This document shows, one piece after another, positions 1 to 13,374 of a DNA stretch of 64,000 nucleotides. This DNA is from Pieris napi. Its lineage: Eukaryota; Arthropoda; Insecta; Lepidoptera; Pieridae. The first letter of the stretch is position 1; each line of letters starts with the position of its first letter. Below the pieces are notes generated by a model. That model saw only the letters and a program-made list of their open reading frames with translations, did not search any database and had not been told where the DNA came from. The stretch is from the NCBI RefSeq assembly GCF_905475465.1, contig NC_062234.1, positions 12,857,001 through 12,921,000 of the forward strand. Reading direction: 5' to 3'. The translations under genes were made by a program, and so were the position numbers.

Positions 1-1146
1 ATACTTTTAGATTTTAGACAATTTTATTTTCCTCAAGTTTTATAAAGTATTTTAACACTTCTCTGCTTGGAATTAGGCCTATAACTAGTTTTTAAGGTTA
101 TTTGATCTAAACTTATCTAAATAGTTTAATCAAACTATCATATCTTACATAATTCTCTAAAAAAATATGTTTTATTAATGATAAAAAATTGTAAGTGGCA
201 CAGATATCTTGGATGCCTTTTCAATGGCTACTTATCAGAGCAGTTAGTAATGTATTTGAACTCGGGGGAAAATAAATAGGTCAAGTCCTTTTTCTAGTGA
301 AATTGATTCTGGATAGCGTATTACTTAATTAAGAGAGAATATTTGAGTTTTTATAGAACACAAATGGGTTGAATTGACCGGTATTTGGGGAAATATTTTA
401 CATATAAAAAGAACTAAAAAATAAGTAGATAGAGTATGTAATCTACTCGCTCCCGATCGCTTGCTTGTGGCAGATGCTGCGCTGCTGCTCCGGGTAGGTG
501 AATAACGTCAGAGAATTAGTACCTAGGTACCTAAGTCCCTTCAGCCTCTTTCCATACACTTTCCCGGTCAAGATAATTTATAATAATTGAATGCACCATG
601 TTTTAACGAGTATATAGCTGTACGCTTCTGTATATTTCCATGGTTTGGGGCAGATTACTATTATTGCAGCGACAGGAGAAAAAAAAAGATATTCTATTTT
701 GTTTCTTGTGTTATGAAGCTTAACTAATTTTTCACTGTGGTATCACTGTGTAAGGAAAAAAAATATAGTCATGTCCTTTCTTCGCTAAATAACTACTAGA
801 TACCTACAATTGGTCTATTTCTTTAACCGCACTCAAGCGAATCGTTCAAAAAAATATCGGTATTTGTTTGATAGTCAATTGTCAGTATCTCTTATCCAAT
901 CATAGACCTGCGATCTGATATCTCTTTTCGTTTGTCCAATCATAATCGGGAATTATGTCGTCTTTTGTTTTATTTTACACAAGGATTTCTAAAAATACTT
1001 AATGGCACTAAAAATGCCATTAAATATACAATGACTATTTATTTAAACACAATCCTGTCCTAATAGGTAACCCTAAATCTACTAGAATACATTAACAAAT
1101 AACAAACGTAAGAAATTAATTAGAAAAAAAAGCTAAAGCATTACAT
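1..1146. other. No gene recognised
   Basis: AT-rich, with one G+C-richer patch at 440-560 (GATGCTGCGCTGCTGCTCC) and two TCCAATCATA boxes at about 895 and 936. Nothing that codes. Confidence 0.5.
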
Positions 1147-1392
1147 AATACCATCCGTATCACCTCGAAGTCCGTCGTTCCACAACGACGTTTCTTAAGG
1201 CAGTTTTAGGCACTACTATGCGGAACCAGCTGTCCACTAAAGTATTTCCGAACCAATTCGACTAAGGGTCCTTCAAGAAAAGAGCGTACCAATTCTTAAA
1301 AGGCTGGCAACGGCGAGCCTTCTGGCAATATGAGTGTCAATGAGCGGCGGTATCAGGTGAGCCTCCTACCCGATTGTCATACATTAAAAAAT
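1147..1392 (+). mobile_element. Jockey-like LINE 3' fragment
   Basis: Matches the 63718-63990 segment of the window-end copy from CCATCCGTATCACCTCGA through GTACCAATTCTTAAAAGG to an A-run. It carries several deletions and substitutions and codes for nothing intact. Confidence 0.8.
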
Positions 1393-1744
1393 ATTACATA
1401 ACTAACTTCCATAGACACTAACAAATAGTAGAACTTTTGTTTGTTCTCTCAATGGACATAAACACATATAACCTAGACCACACTCAATTTCAGCACTAAA
1501 TGAAATTTACTTAAGGAATTTCATAAAATAATATTTGAAGTAAACCTAAAATTATAACGAAATAAAATATCTCGGAGCACGTCCACTTAGTATTAATTTA
1601 CATAATTTGTTGGACTCGCTAAGATTTACTTGGAGTTTTTAAGATACCTGAAAGGTAGAGCATAGTCTAGAAGGATTTTTAAATGACTTATTTAGTTTTC
1701 CAGAGAATTATATCTAGTCATAATTAATGCCTTACTTATTAAAC

Positions 1745-2035
1745 TTATATTAAATATTGAGTGATGGTTGATGGAAAGGTTTTAATAATTATTTTGTTTC
1801 ATACCCTTTTTTTATACATGTTTTTATTCATACCTTTCACTGTTTATATATTTGCTATGTTTTGTTCCATTATTTATGTCTTATGTAGTTTTCCACTTAT
1901 TTAATTTTTATATCTCACAGTGGTTGCCAGGAAGATATCGATGGAAAGCGATTATGCCGCCAGTTGCACTCATTGTTTTTACTCATTTTTCTACTATATT
2001 ATTGCAACGAAGTGTAAATAAATAAATTATGTTTA
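1745..2035 (+). mobile_element. LINE 3' end, GGTTGCC-GGAAGA family
   Basis: GTGGTTGCCAGGAAGATATCG, then GCCGCCAGTTGCACTC and a TAAATAAATAAATTA tail, match the 3' untranslated end of a widespread animal LINE group. The part before 1900 is only AT-rich and its boundary is uncertain. Confidence 0.5.
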
Positions 2036-2527
2036 TAAATTGTCATTATAATGTGGTCTTAACAAAGATTGTCTTTTGTGTATTTGATCATTGCTTATTA
2101 AACTCTAGACTAGAGAATAATTAGTCCACGAGGTTAAGTGATTATATATATGTAATCTGATCCCTTTGTGTACCTGTGTGTGACCTATGGCACATGGCAG
2201 ATTAGGTAAAATTTCACTGTGTGGTCAAAGCAATTACAATTTCCAACGGTGGGAAAGCGTTTCTTGCCAGTTCCTTTCGCACAACGATTTGAAAACTGGT
2301 AATTTTTTTAAATTTTAGATATGTAATTATTTTTAAATTTAGATATTTATCATAAGGGTACTAGGTTAACTTATTAAGAAATGTAAGTATGAAGTTGGCG
2401 ACCCTTGTCATATACTAATTAGAATGTTAATAATTATACCCAACCACAAAAGCGTACATGCTGATACTAATTAATAGCAGTCACTGGCACATATTTAAAA
2501 TAAAAAAGAAGTTTTTACTAAGCAACT

Positions 2528-2775
2528 AGTTTTACGGTCAGTGTGTATTTTTGTAATTATACTTCTTTTGGTGCGTTAGGGAAAAATGATGAGAATGAAT
2601 ATTTACGATGCGCGCGCACACCGTCACGAAAAAATCGACACCCTGAAGTTAGCTATAGTCAACATTTTAGTTTTTTCTATAAAATTTTTGAAAAGATTTT
2701 TATCTTGTTACGCCAAAGAAGTATAACTTCTATCGCGTGTACATAAGTGCACACACGTTTTTTTTGGCTTCCCAT
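2528..2775 (+). repeat. Palindromic-end element, GCGCGCG subtype
   Basis: ATACTTCTTTTGGTGCGTTA at the left and TTACGCCAAAGAAGTATAAC at the right form imperfect terminal inverted repeats. Inside lies ACGATGCGCGCGCACACCGT. After the right repeat, GCGTGTACATAAGTGCACAC is itself near-palindromic. The element is reversed relative to the 8900, 19925 and 46140 copies. Confidence 0.6.
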
Positions 2776-3894
2776 ACTTCCGACTGTTTTCATCCGGGAA
2801 TAGACTCCACCATTTTTCGGCAGCTGATTTAGTCAGATTGGATCTTCATCATCATTACAATCAAATGCCTTAAACAAATTTTCGTCGTCACCTATATCGT
2901 ATAGCGATATGCTTGTAGTATGGAAATTCAAGCGCAATTTGCAGTAAAGCTGAGGAATTCTCGTTATTTGGCAACGCTTAGCTAATTTAAAGCTATTTGC
3001 TAATTAAGTTTCTTCGGTATGCTATTATTTGAGTGCTTAACGCGTCAAATATATAGTTTGATAAGATGAACTGCGTTGCTTTATAGTTCTTTACCTACTT
3101 CAATCCCAGAATTTTAAATTTGTTTATGTAGGGCAAATTATTGATAAATAAAATTTATTTTACGTTTGACAGTCCAATAACCAACTTTGTTTTAACAAGT
3201 TCAATAATTGTAGGTAATAGGTATATATATAATATTTCCTCTTTGAGGTCTGAGTCTCGCAGGAGACGCCCTTGCGCGAGAAGCGGGAAAATGCCTATTC
3301 CTCCCAACCTGAGCTGTAAAGGTACTTAAGGCCTACGAGATTCCATTAAAAAATGTTGCATTTTGTCCCTGCCATATAATAACTAAAATGTTTACAAGGC
3401 ATTCATAGTACTGACAAAATAAAGATTAATAATTACTAGTTTGCTAACGGACATTTTGGCAACCACCTGGGACTGACGGCGTTCGTAACATTGTTATACT
3501 TTTGCAGAATGAATATGTTATAAAAATATGTTTAGTAATATATTTCTTGTAATATAGTTTATTCTTAATGAAAATCATTAAAGTGTCTGAATTATACCCG
3601 CTGCTGACATCGAAGAGTTCTTTCTGGATTTTGTCTACGAAATTAACTTATACGAAAGAATCTCAGTGCGGTTTTGTAAAGGGAATGTGATGCTTGAAGT
3701 AATGATTCGATTGCCGGCCGGGGCCACTATTCCACTTTAGATTTTTTACCCACCCACATCGGAGACTAGGATTTAAACGCAGAAATTCTCTCGTTAATCT
3801 CTAAAGAGATCCCTGGCGGGTGCTAAAAGCGGGAAAGAAACATTTTTATGTATAATTTATACTGAGAGAAAAGTTTTCGCATAAAACAAATACA
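2776..3894. other. No gene recognised
   Basis: AT-rich. A G+C-richer patch at 3243-3320 (GAGTCTCGCAGGAGACGCCC) and another at 3708-3830 (GATTGCCGGCCGGGGCC) may be old repeats. I could not pair them with anything else in the window. Confidence 0.45.
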
Positions 3895-4127
3895 AAATAG
3901 CGGTACAACCTAGTCTTGGCCTCAGATTTTTCTATCTTTGTCGTGTTCATTTGTTTTTTCAAAGAAGCAAGAAGGTGATCCTAACACGCCACCAACCTTT
4001 CCGGGTAAGCATGGCGGTTTCTTCAGCATGTTTTCCTTTACCTTACGAGTGCACAGCAGGGGTGCCAAACTTACCGCAAAGATGACCAATACTGACAGAT
4101 ATATTTTTTTATAGAACGTACAAACGT
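3895..4127 (-). mobile_element. SINE remnant, rearranged
   Basis: GCGGTACAACCTAGTCTTGG and CCTCAGATTTTTC are the reversed SINE tail, and TGTTTTCCTTTACCTTACGA the middle. An unrelated piece (GATCCTAACACGCC) lies between. The right end runs into a LINE fragment. Confidence 0.5.
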
Positions 4128-4410
4128 GTAGGCTCACCAGATGTTAAGTGATACCGCCACTTACGGACAATATCAATGTCAGAGGGCTCACGAGTGCGTT
4201 GCCGACCTTTTAAGAATTGGTACCCTCTTTTCTTGGGGACCCTAAGGACCCTAAGTCTTATTGGTTTGGAAATACTTCAGTGGGCAGCTGGTTCCACATA
4301 GTAGTGGTGCGCGGCAAAAACTGCCTTAAAAACGCTCAGTTGTGAAACGACGGACGTCGAGGTGATACGGGTGGAATTTCGTATTCTACCTCGACGTCCG
4401 ATGATGAATA
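4128..4410 (-). mobile_element. Jockey-like LINE 3' fragment
   Basis: Reverse copy of the LINE 3' end, recognisable by GATGTTAAGTGATACCGCC, GGCAGCTGGTTCCACATAG and CGACGTCCGATGATG. It contains a small duplication (ACCCTAAGG repeated) and directly abuts a SINE remnant on its left. Confidence 0.8.
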
Positions 4411-6265
4411 TTATAGACCTACACAAAAGTCGCACTGATATATCAAAAACATGGTCACCACAGTTAACACTAAATTGCAGCTCGCTGTTAAGAACGAAAC
4501 ATGTGGTCCATAAAATGTTGTGTTCGGACGTGAACAAGCAATACGTATTATAGGGTTACATTTTCAGTGTTAAATGAGCCGAATTCAACCCTTTGTTTGC
4601 AACACGATTACTTTGTGGCCATAAAGCTCTACATTAATGTAGGACTCGTCTGTGCTCTATACAAACAATTACAATTTCAATTGTTGAACAATAATTTGTT
4701 CATAATTGGTATTTTCAAAGTCTTCATCTAACTTCTGTAACGCGCTGTATACTTGGAATTCCGAGAAAACATAACTCCGCTATCGACATCGCAGATTTTA
4801 GTTATAGTTAGTATTCAGTATCCTGGTTTTCTGTATTGTAAAAGCAGTGAAACTGCAGTGAATAGTATTTATCTGCAATTCTTGCGTTTAATAGGGTTAT
4901 AACATAAGACAATCGTTAAATTAACAATATTACAGTAAAATTCATGTAAATAACATAAAAGATATAGTTTGATAAGTTTTCTTGTCAGTGTAGTAATGGC
5001 TAGAGGCGCATTTACATATTTTCAAGTTTTGCCGCCTATGCGTCTACAATTGTCATGTCCTAGATTTTCCTATGCGTTTTTCAGTTCAAAATTATACATA
5101 AACCATCCAGTTCGCAGTCTCCAACCAGTAGTAGGAATGATATGTATTGGTTGATAGGGAAGAGGGAAATACATTTTCACACAAATCCGCTATTGGTAAT
5201 GGCTGAATTTAGCAATGGGGCCATGTATAGGAAGGTGAGCTGCTTATACATGATAATTAAAATGTGTAAAACTAAATTAGAATAAATGCACAAAGTTCCT
5301 GCCAAAGAATTAAAGCGGATAGTATATACAGAAAGTTGATATCGTCTGTATATTGTTTTGTTATTAATCAATATTGTTTTATTTTTCTTAAATGACGCTT
5401 ACATCTCACTTTATCGTGTACCAATTTGAAAATAAATTAAGTGTACACAGTTTAGTGTTTACAGAATTCACCTTTAATAATAATAACATCAAATAATTAC
5501 TCTGTTCTTCTACTCGTGCATAAATAATGCGCCAACCATGACAGCACTGTTGACCCCATATCTGATCACAGTTGATAAGTTTGGTTCAGATGTCGACGAA
5601 TTAGTGTGTTATAAATATTTATTCTAGGAAATCAGTCTGGCCACACCGGTCACTGTAAATAACTAGGTTTCTAGGTAGCGTATAAAAATTAAACTTGTAC
5701 AATATACGGTAGACCTGTCAATTTTACACTTGCCACACCATACAATTTCAAGAATTACGAGTATTTTTCGCAATATTTTGAAATATGTCGTTCCATTTTT
5801 AAATAATTTCAATTGTTGTAACAGATGTAACGTTTTTTACGAGCTTTGATCGCGGCTGAGCAGAAAGGCTTTAAAAAAACAATTTGGAGTTGTCGGATTA
5901 AAATAATGTAAAAAAAATATAATGTCAGTTGTTAGTTCCATATTAAGTGATTAATTTAATAAATGTAAATGTTCATTTATGTGTATCAGACGTGCGAGAA
6001 AATATCGTAAGGAAAACAGATTCAAGTCGAGAAGAAGTAAATTGTTAAGTGTTTTTCAAGTTGACTTTACACAAGCGAAGGATATACCTAGTAGACCCCT
6101 TAATAATTAAAAAAATATTTCAAGAAATTATGACATTACCTCAATAATGAAACATTGCCGCTCAATATCTTTGTCACCATTTACTAATTTAAAAATGTAT
6201 AAAGTATATTTAATATAACCGTATCATGTGAAATGAGACAATAAAAATCAACCATCTGTAACAGA
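4411..6265. other. No gene recognised
   Basis: Only short AT-driven open frames of 60-65 codons in several phases. No splice-flanked coding pattern or repeat match seen. Confidence 0.5.
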
Positions 6266-6630
6266 TTTGAAGTGAAACTTCTTTATCGGGGTTGGAAGCC
6301 ATTCGTTATTATATATACAAAAATATATAATAACGAAAACAATGATAGTAATTTTTATTTATATATAGTATATTAATTCTATTACAATCAATGAAATTCT
6401 GTAATAATCTTAGTTAAAATAAGGTAAAATGAAATAATTTTGTATTAGTATTCATGTCTATGATAATAAAAGCCTTTTGTTAAACTTTATCTAATTTAAC
6501 ATTATTTAACCAATTTCTGTAAAGTTGCATATAGTAGATCATTTTTCGAAAAATAAGGTCATAAAGAAGTTTCACTTCTTACGTGTGTACACCTAGTACA
6601 CGCTCACATTTTTTTTTACACATGAACACT
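6266..6630 (+). repeat. Palindromic-end element
   Basis: Begins TTTGAAGTGAAACTTCTTTA and ends ATAAAGAAGTTTCACTTCTT, followed by ACGTGTGTACACCTAGTACA. An internal TATATATAATAACG inverted repeat surrounds 6312-6330. No open frame. Confidence 0.6.
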
Positions 6631-7989
6631 GTTTTCTTTGTACCGCAAAGTACAGTTTTAATTGTAGGCATACAAATATTCGTTCGTTAATGGGAATGAT
6701 TCGCACGCTAGGATAACACTTCTCTTAGTGAGATAAGGACAAAGTGCTGCCCATCTAAAGGTTATAGTATATGAGAGGATAAAAATATAGTGGAAAATTA
6801 TCTTCGACCGGGGCGACGCTAAAAAATAGGCTACTTAACATAAAAAAGAACGCGTAGGGTATCCAAATAAACTCGTATACTACCCACGTATCATTAACTC
6901 GGATTGATATCTGGAGCGGAGTCATCTCCGCGGAAGAAAAGGAAATTGAGATATAAAACTCGGGTTATACCACAGTAGATGGAATTCGTAGTAATGATTT
7001 TTCTTAATAGGTGTATAATTTTTAGATAATAAAACTTATTAAAAATAAAATTAAAACAAATTTGAAAAGTTTGGTCCCTGTGGCAGTGTACCTTTAACGC
7101 TGGTAGTATTTCATCGCTGTATTGCAATACTTATTCGTTGAGCCAGAAAAGCACCAGGTCTGGGGTCTCGGGTACTATCTACCAGGCGCCAACTTAAATC
7201 TTTAATAATCTTTAATTTTTCCACCACAGGGACCAAACTTCTTAATTTTTATTATTACTTTGTAGGTTAAGAAAATTGTAAATACAAATTATACGTATGT
7301 AGCATGATTAAATTATTATTAAATTTTTAGTATTATTTTATTTTAAAGGAAATACTAATCCAAACCGTTTAGACTCAAAAGTATGTGTATCGTTTTGTTC
7401 TTAATAACCATTACATGTCAAAGGTGTCAAATTGGACAAAGTATTTTCTTCAATCACAATTCAAATTATATTATAACTGTATAATTCATATTTAAAATTA
7501 AATAATTTACAAGTATATCCCACATAAAATCGATATTTTTAACTAGCTTTAAACACTGCTTACATACATAAATCAGATTTAAAATTAAATTTATTCCACT
7601 ATTTATTTTACGAGATCCATCAACGTGAATATTTTCACCACTACACATTAATGTGCTGCATATTTGTCAAGGGTTGGAGACAGTTACCCTCATAAAGCAT
7701 TTTCTATTAAACAGACACAGCCTGTGGCTACTCCCGTCTACTTTTTGTCGGCTACAACGTTTAATAAATTAGCATTCCATACAAACCTCTTACACATTAT
7801 ATAACAACAGAAAGGGGCTATGAACATGAAAATTGTTGTGGTTTTTCTCTTGTTATGGGGATTTTATTAGGTTTAAAATATCACTCGTTTGCTTTTTGCT
7901 TACTCGTACTTTTATTTAGCAATAAACAATATTCTTAATATAATATCTACATGATACAGTTTGTTTTACTAGGTTATCATAATTTAATA
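6631..7989. other. No gene recognised
   Basis: AT-rich. Short open frames (such as 6894-7127 minus) lack any family features. Confidence 0.5.
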
Positions 7990-8250
7990 TTATTCTCCGC
8001 TCGGAGAAAGATTGGTCGTCGACGACGCTCTCGTTGAATACGGTCAAGTGGAAGGAGCTGATACTGGGGAGCTCCCGCCCAGAGGTGACAACAGTACTCC
8101 ATGTGGGGCCGAATTTGCACTTAATACAGTTGCAAGCGGTGGCCCAGAGTGAAGTACCGTCTTGCCTTACTGAGCACACCAAGCTTTTTGGAGGCTAATT
8201 TAGCCTTTCCCTCCAAATTACCGCGAAACTGAACGTCGTTTGATATGTAA
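7990..8250 (-). mobile_element. Jockey-like LINE internal fragment
   Basis: Reverse copy matching about 63360-63575 of the window-end LINE (HRLQLYKAQ... HLWAG region). It lacks the usual 3' terminus, so it is an internal piece and not an ordinary 5'-truncated insertion. Confidence 0.75.
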
Positions 8251-8899
8251 AAACACACAATATATTATATTACTATTTTAATTGTGACATGTAGAAATTA
8301 TTAGGCCAAGCAACTAAAACCAGTAATTTGCCAAATGGAAGACACTAACTTTCCACATACATCCTTTTTTATACATAAAAAAGGTTTTTCTTTCTTTCTT
8401 ACTTTAATGGGTTAAATTTCATCACAATTTTTCTAAATTAATAAAGTGGACCACTAATTAAGATATGAAAGGATGTTGGACGGATGCCGAGAGTGGCTCG
8501 CTATAGGGCACGATAATATACGTGAAGAATCACTATGAACGGTAGACCACGTGGCCGGGCGCAGACAGTACTCCGCTGTTACCACGCCCCGTCTAGGGCG
8601 AGTGGTGATGTGTATAGGTCCATAATATATATAGGACAGCCTGTCGAGAAACTAGGTATGTTTCATAACCTTTTAACTAAGTAACAATAGGCCTTTGTGA
8701 AAAAGCATTGCTTAATTTCTTTGAAAAAATAATCAAAACTACTTTATTTGTTTAAAAGGTACTACAAAGGTCATTATGGTCATTCAAAATTCTTGGCATA
8801 GATGCTAACTTCACGCATATTCCATTTCTTTTTACTTGTAGATTGTCTTATTCTCATCTCGCTCGCGCACGCTCGGCGCCCCGCTGCGCTCGCGCTGGT
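8251..8899. other. No gene; two G+C-rich patches
   Basis: 8480-8620 (GGTAGACCACGTGGCCGGGC) and 8856-8900 (CGCTCGCGCACGCTCGGCGC) stand out from AT-rich surroundings. Neither has a long open frame. Probably repeat remnants. Confidence 0.4.
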
Positions 8900-9035
8900 T
8901 TAAAAAGAATTCGTTAGTGGGCAACTTCATACTGATAATTTTGTGTCACAGTGCGCGCGCATTGTAAAATTTCACTCTCATCAATTTTTCATAACGCACC
9001 TAAAGAAGTATAACTTCAAAAAGTTGCTATTACGA
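8900..9035 (+). repeat. Palindromic-end element, partial
   Basis: Contains ACAGTGCGCGCGCATTGTAA and ends CCTAAAGAAGTATAACTTCA. The left inverted end is absent. Confidence 0.5.
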
Positions 9036-9830
9036 AAGCTTAGACTTTTAACTTTGTTAAAGGATAATACTTATAAATACTTATAAATTTTTGATATCGT
9101 ATTATATTTTTGTTAATAAAAAGGGCTTATCTGAATTTATAACAGATCCACGTGAATGTTTTTCCCTAATGAAACAAATCGGCCATTTTGAAATTCTAAA
9201 CTTGAATTTACAAACGTTTAAGAACACTGTATTCATTAACGTTTGAGGCGCGTACAACGAACTATGCACTTCAAGAGATTTTCTCTAAGTGGCTTTGAGG
9301 TTTTTTAAGGCTTCAAAGGGTGTGCAGTAAATTGGGCCCTTTGTACACAACCTGGTACTTCATAAAGATTTTTAATCTCTTAGACGATGTCACTCGTTTA
9401 TATCTGACAATATGAGATACGAAGCAAAATTTTGGACAGAATTTTAAAATAGATACATTTTGCATTTAATATTTATATGAAAATACTTATTTTTAAATTG
9501 AATGTTTAGATTCTCTGTGTTGGCAAAAAGCAATGACACCAAAGTAAATTCAATAGTGGATTTCAATACAGCTAAGGCTGTTTAAACTTAAATAAGCTTT
9601 TGTTTAATTAATATTAACTAGCTTTTACCCAAGCCGTCACTCGTCGTGTTAATTTAAATACAAAAAAGAAATTTGAATAATTATGTAGTAATGATAATCA
9701 TAATGATAAATTCATTATCAAGAAGTATAGATGTGACAGTAACAGTCAAACCTATGTATTTATTATATACAGTTAGTATAATTACATTTTATGCCATATT
9801 TAAAAATTAACCAACTCACTAAGTTAACGT
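9036..9830. other. No gene recognised
   Basis: AT-rich, with a possible CTAG-type transposon end at 9617-9650. Confidence 0.45.
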
Positions 9831-10019
9831 CCGCTTTCTATACTCGATCTATAAATCTCAAATTTAGATTGATAAATGTCAAAATTCGAACTGTCGAATT
9901 CGAAGATATTTTACAAAAACGATCCATCGATCGGTTATTGAAAATTATTTTATGAGAAAGGGATTGAAATATCAATCTCTAGTAGTAAAAATTGGATTGG
10001 GATTGAGTATAGAAAGCGG
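9831..10019. mobile_element. MITE-like element (189 bp)
   Basis: CCGCTTTCTATACTC (9831-9845) is matched perfectly in inverse orientation at 10005-10019, extending to 19 bases with one mismatch. No coding content. A target duplication was not resolved. Confidence 0.6.
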
Positions 10020-11545
10020 CCGAAATGTTTGTCACGTTTATTTTCAATGATACATGAAAGATAATATCTTCATTAAAACTCATCATAAAACATCTCTTCG
10101 TATTTTACTCGGGGTTTTCTTAATTAGGGTATAAAATCGCATACGCCATTTAGCGTTGAAATATCTAAAACTTTTAACATTCAGACAAAGTAAAGCCTTT
10201 TGGGAACGACTCGTTATATTCGGTTTCATGTTAATTTCTACTTTGTCCAAAATTATAGGTCATTAGCCACTGGTTGTTCTTGGTTATTGTATGAAAATTT
10301 TCAAGAACCTGTATAAAATGACATCTGTAAGAATGTCATTAAATAATATTCTCGTGGAATAATCTTAATAATACGGCAATGTTATTTCTAAAAGCTCTCT
10401 ATGACCATTATGTTACCTGTATGAATAAATTGTTTTTCTGTTTTTTATTAATAAATTTCAGTGGGTTAATATATAACAATTAAATATTAAAACATGTCTA
10501 AAGTCAAAGTGCATATGGGTAATTTACTGTACGCTTTTGAACGCCCCGTTATCAAATCAATAGAAAAATAGAACTATCAACAAACTGTACGCCACTCATT
10601 TTATGTTTTATTTTACAAGATGCATGTAAAAAGATTTAACATCGGAAATATAGCAATGGCGGTACAACCTATTAGGTCTAGGCCTCAATTTTTTTTATAT
10701 GTTCCGTGATGTCTGACGCACATCGTCGAATTGGGTCTAAAGCATACTGGTTTCCTTCCTTTGTTTTCCTTCACCGTACGAGCAAGTATTAAATGCGCAC
10801 ATAGATAGAAAGTCCATTGGTGCAAAGCCGGGCTTCTACCCTACGAGACGAGAGCCGCAAATGCGTCACAATTATTTAATTATAATCAAATATTACGCTA
10901 ATATAGCTATCCATTTAAATACGGAAACTATACAAACAAATATGTAGTTGCAAACCAAATTATTTACCATCTTAATTATGTAGATTGCTCTACCCAACGA
11001 AATATATCATTATTTAAATATACTTACCACATACACCAAGGCAAATCTTCTCCATAATTCAGTTTATTCTTTATTTATTTGGTTTTAATTTAACTTCAAC
11101 TTACTAGCGTCAGACAGTTATGGCTAATACACAACACAAATTTTCAGTCACTAGCTCTTAGTATCTTAAGCCCTTGTAAAATTAGGATAATTATTATACT
11201 CTTAATATCTCCTTAAAAACTAATTCATTATTCTTATAATTACTTTTCGCTTAATAACCTCTTTTACCCACCCCAAGCCATTTTGAGCATTGAAAATGAT
11301 CAAAAAGTTAATCCGAGAAGACAACATTTTTCATGTAAATAGCCCCGGACTCGACAAAGATGTGATTGATCACTTTCCATCATCGTGACGTCTTTCTCCC
11401 TAATGTGCTTTCAAATATTACCAGATTTTGAATACACCATTAGTCGTTATTCTCAGATAGAGTGGAAATTGTAATATAAAAAAAACTTATCTTTTACATT
11501 GCGTTTGCGTCCAACACCCAATTTCATTTTCGAACCACGAATTGG
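10020..11545. other. Mostly empty, apart from the SINE at 10650
   Basis: Outside that SINE nothing is recognised. Confidence 0.45.
10650..10865 (-). mobile_element. SINE copy
   Basis: Reverse copy with GCGGTACAACCTATTAGGTC, TTTTCCTTCACCGTACGAGC, AGAAAGTCCATTGGTGCAAA and a degraded head. Confidence 0.65.
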
Positions 11546-11560
11546 TTAGGTTAGGTTAGG
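11546..11560 (+). repeat. Three TTAGG units
   Basis: Three TTAGG in tandem plus a partial fourth. The unit equals the insect telomere repeat, but so short a run is common inside chromosomes. Confidence 0.6.
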
Positions 11561-11562
11561 GT

Positions 11563-11673
11563 TCAAAAAAGGTTTCTTAAAAAGCCGGCAACGCCTACGC
11601 GAGCCCTCTAGCATTCAGATTGTACATAGGTGGTATATTTTAACATCTGGTGTTTGGATAGCCCCTGTTCTAT
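11563..11673 (+). mobile_element. Jockey-like LINE 3' end, very short
   Basis: Contains TTCTTAAAAAGCCGGCAACG, CGAGCCCTCTAGCATT and ends CCCCTGTTCTATA, the terminal sequence of the family. A MITE begins a few bases later. Confidence 0.65.
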
Positions 11674-11679
11674 AATTTT

Positions 11680-11958
11680 TAAGCTATTGCATAGCTTCTA
11701 TCGCGGGCGAAAAAAACCTTACGCGTTAGAGCGGGACAGAACGCATACTGCGTATTCACATCTCTCTAACGAGATCGGTGCAGCCGGTTCGCGTTAGAGT
11801 GAGACAGACAATATAGGCGAGTTAGTCTGAGTCTGGTGGAGTGGTAGATTGAATTAATTTAACAAAGAAAAAACTTGAATTAATATCAAATAAAAAAAAC
11901 TGCATAAATTAATAATTATAATTGCATAAGTTGAAAAAAAATATATGCAATAGCTTTA
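11680..11958. mobile_element. MITE-like element next to a LINE end
   Basis: TAAGCTATTGCATA at the left and TATATGCAATAGCTTTA at the right are inverted. The left half is rich in CG (TCTATCGCGGGCG, GTTCGCGTTAGAGTGAGAC), the right half is AT-rich. Confidence 0.5.
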
Positions 11959-13374
11959 CCGATAAGAAGAAGAAGAGATATTTACCCCCTTGTACATAAT
12001 AACTAAAGAAGTCTAATTGCACTCTAAATCTAGACTGACTCATAAGTCTTTTGCTGTCAAATTGTGTTCATTACGCTGTGCTTAAAGATAGGCGATACTT
12101 TTGTTAAAACGATGCACTTATTTAGTTTGTATGTACTATAATGCAATACGTTATCGTTCCTACAATATTTGTTATTCGCTGGCGATAATAAAAGTAGTAT
12201 TATGGTATTAAAAAAATCCACATTGATAACAATACATGTATACGAGTATATCTACTAATACGAACTAGCAGAATCTTTTTAGGATTTGGTTTTTTAGGTG
12301 AATAACCGTGGGCAATACAAAAGTAAGTACTTGATGATCCGTACAGCGTGAGTCTTGTGTTTGATTCCTGGAGAATTAAAAACTGTTAATTCAAAAGGAA
12401 GTTTTGGTAGGTTACCAAATAAAAATGCTAACCAACTAATCAATCAATATTAAAACACCTTTGTTTTTTTTATTATAGTATAAATAATTTTTATTTACCT
12501 TTCATTATATGTTTTATGAAACCCTAAAATATTATATAATAATAAAAATATATTATAAAGCTAAAAGCATACCACGCCCTGAAAAATATCACATAACTTT
12601 TACTATATTTTTGGAAAATGTTACACGTTGAACCTCAAGCATAAATTAAATTTGGAAAGGCGAGAGAGGCACTTCCGTTTCCGGCCCTTTGCTCATATTC
12701 ACTGTTCTCCATTAGGCTAGTATTCATTAAAAATTTATTTTATGTCTAAGACTTACTCCATAGAAAATAATCAGCAACTAGACGTTACCATAAAACTTGC
12801 AAATGAAAAAAAAAAACTAAAATTGGCTTGCTTTGCTTTGCATTGTGGCCCGCTACGTGTTCTTACTGATACTTAATCAAAAAACAAGTGATATAATATT
12901 AAAAGTCAGTTTCAGTATGCGCAATTTTCTTCAAAAAGTCTCAAAATCTAATAATTAGATAACAACAGGCAATAATTCACAAAAATAGACGTTTAATTAA
13001 AATCAAAACATTTATCTTTACTTCCCAGGGACGAAGTTATTTTATATTCAAATTGATCTTCGATATTGAAGTGTTTTAATGAAACTGGCTTCATAAATCT
13101 TTTGATGCCATGCAATAACCAATATTTGAATTGTGATTCGAAATTTAAACTTGATTGTAAATAAAATGAGACTTTACTGCTTCGGGAGGACTTTATTACA
13201 TACATTTTTATATTACAAAATGAAACTAAGTTTTTGCTATTTTTCGTTTAAGGTTCAGAGATTTAGTAAACAAGGCGTCGCTAAGTTCGATTGTTCCTAA
13301 TAATAAAACCTCTTTGCGGTCACCATCGTCGCAGATAAAAATCTATTCTATAATAAACATAGTTGTGGGTTCTA
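11959..13374. other. No gene recognised
   Basis: Very AT-rich. The longest frame (12993-13205 minus, 70 codons) has no recognisable feature. Confidence 0.5.

Noticed and set aside
2528..2760. loxP- or FRT-like recombination sites in the palindromic-end family.
   Set aside because: Similarity is limited to a few bases of ATAACTTC/GAAGT. The spacer and arm layout of lox or FRT is absent.
11546..11560. Telomeric TTAGG repeat.
   Set aside because: Only three units; such short runs occur by chance and in many interstitial sites.
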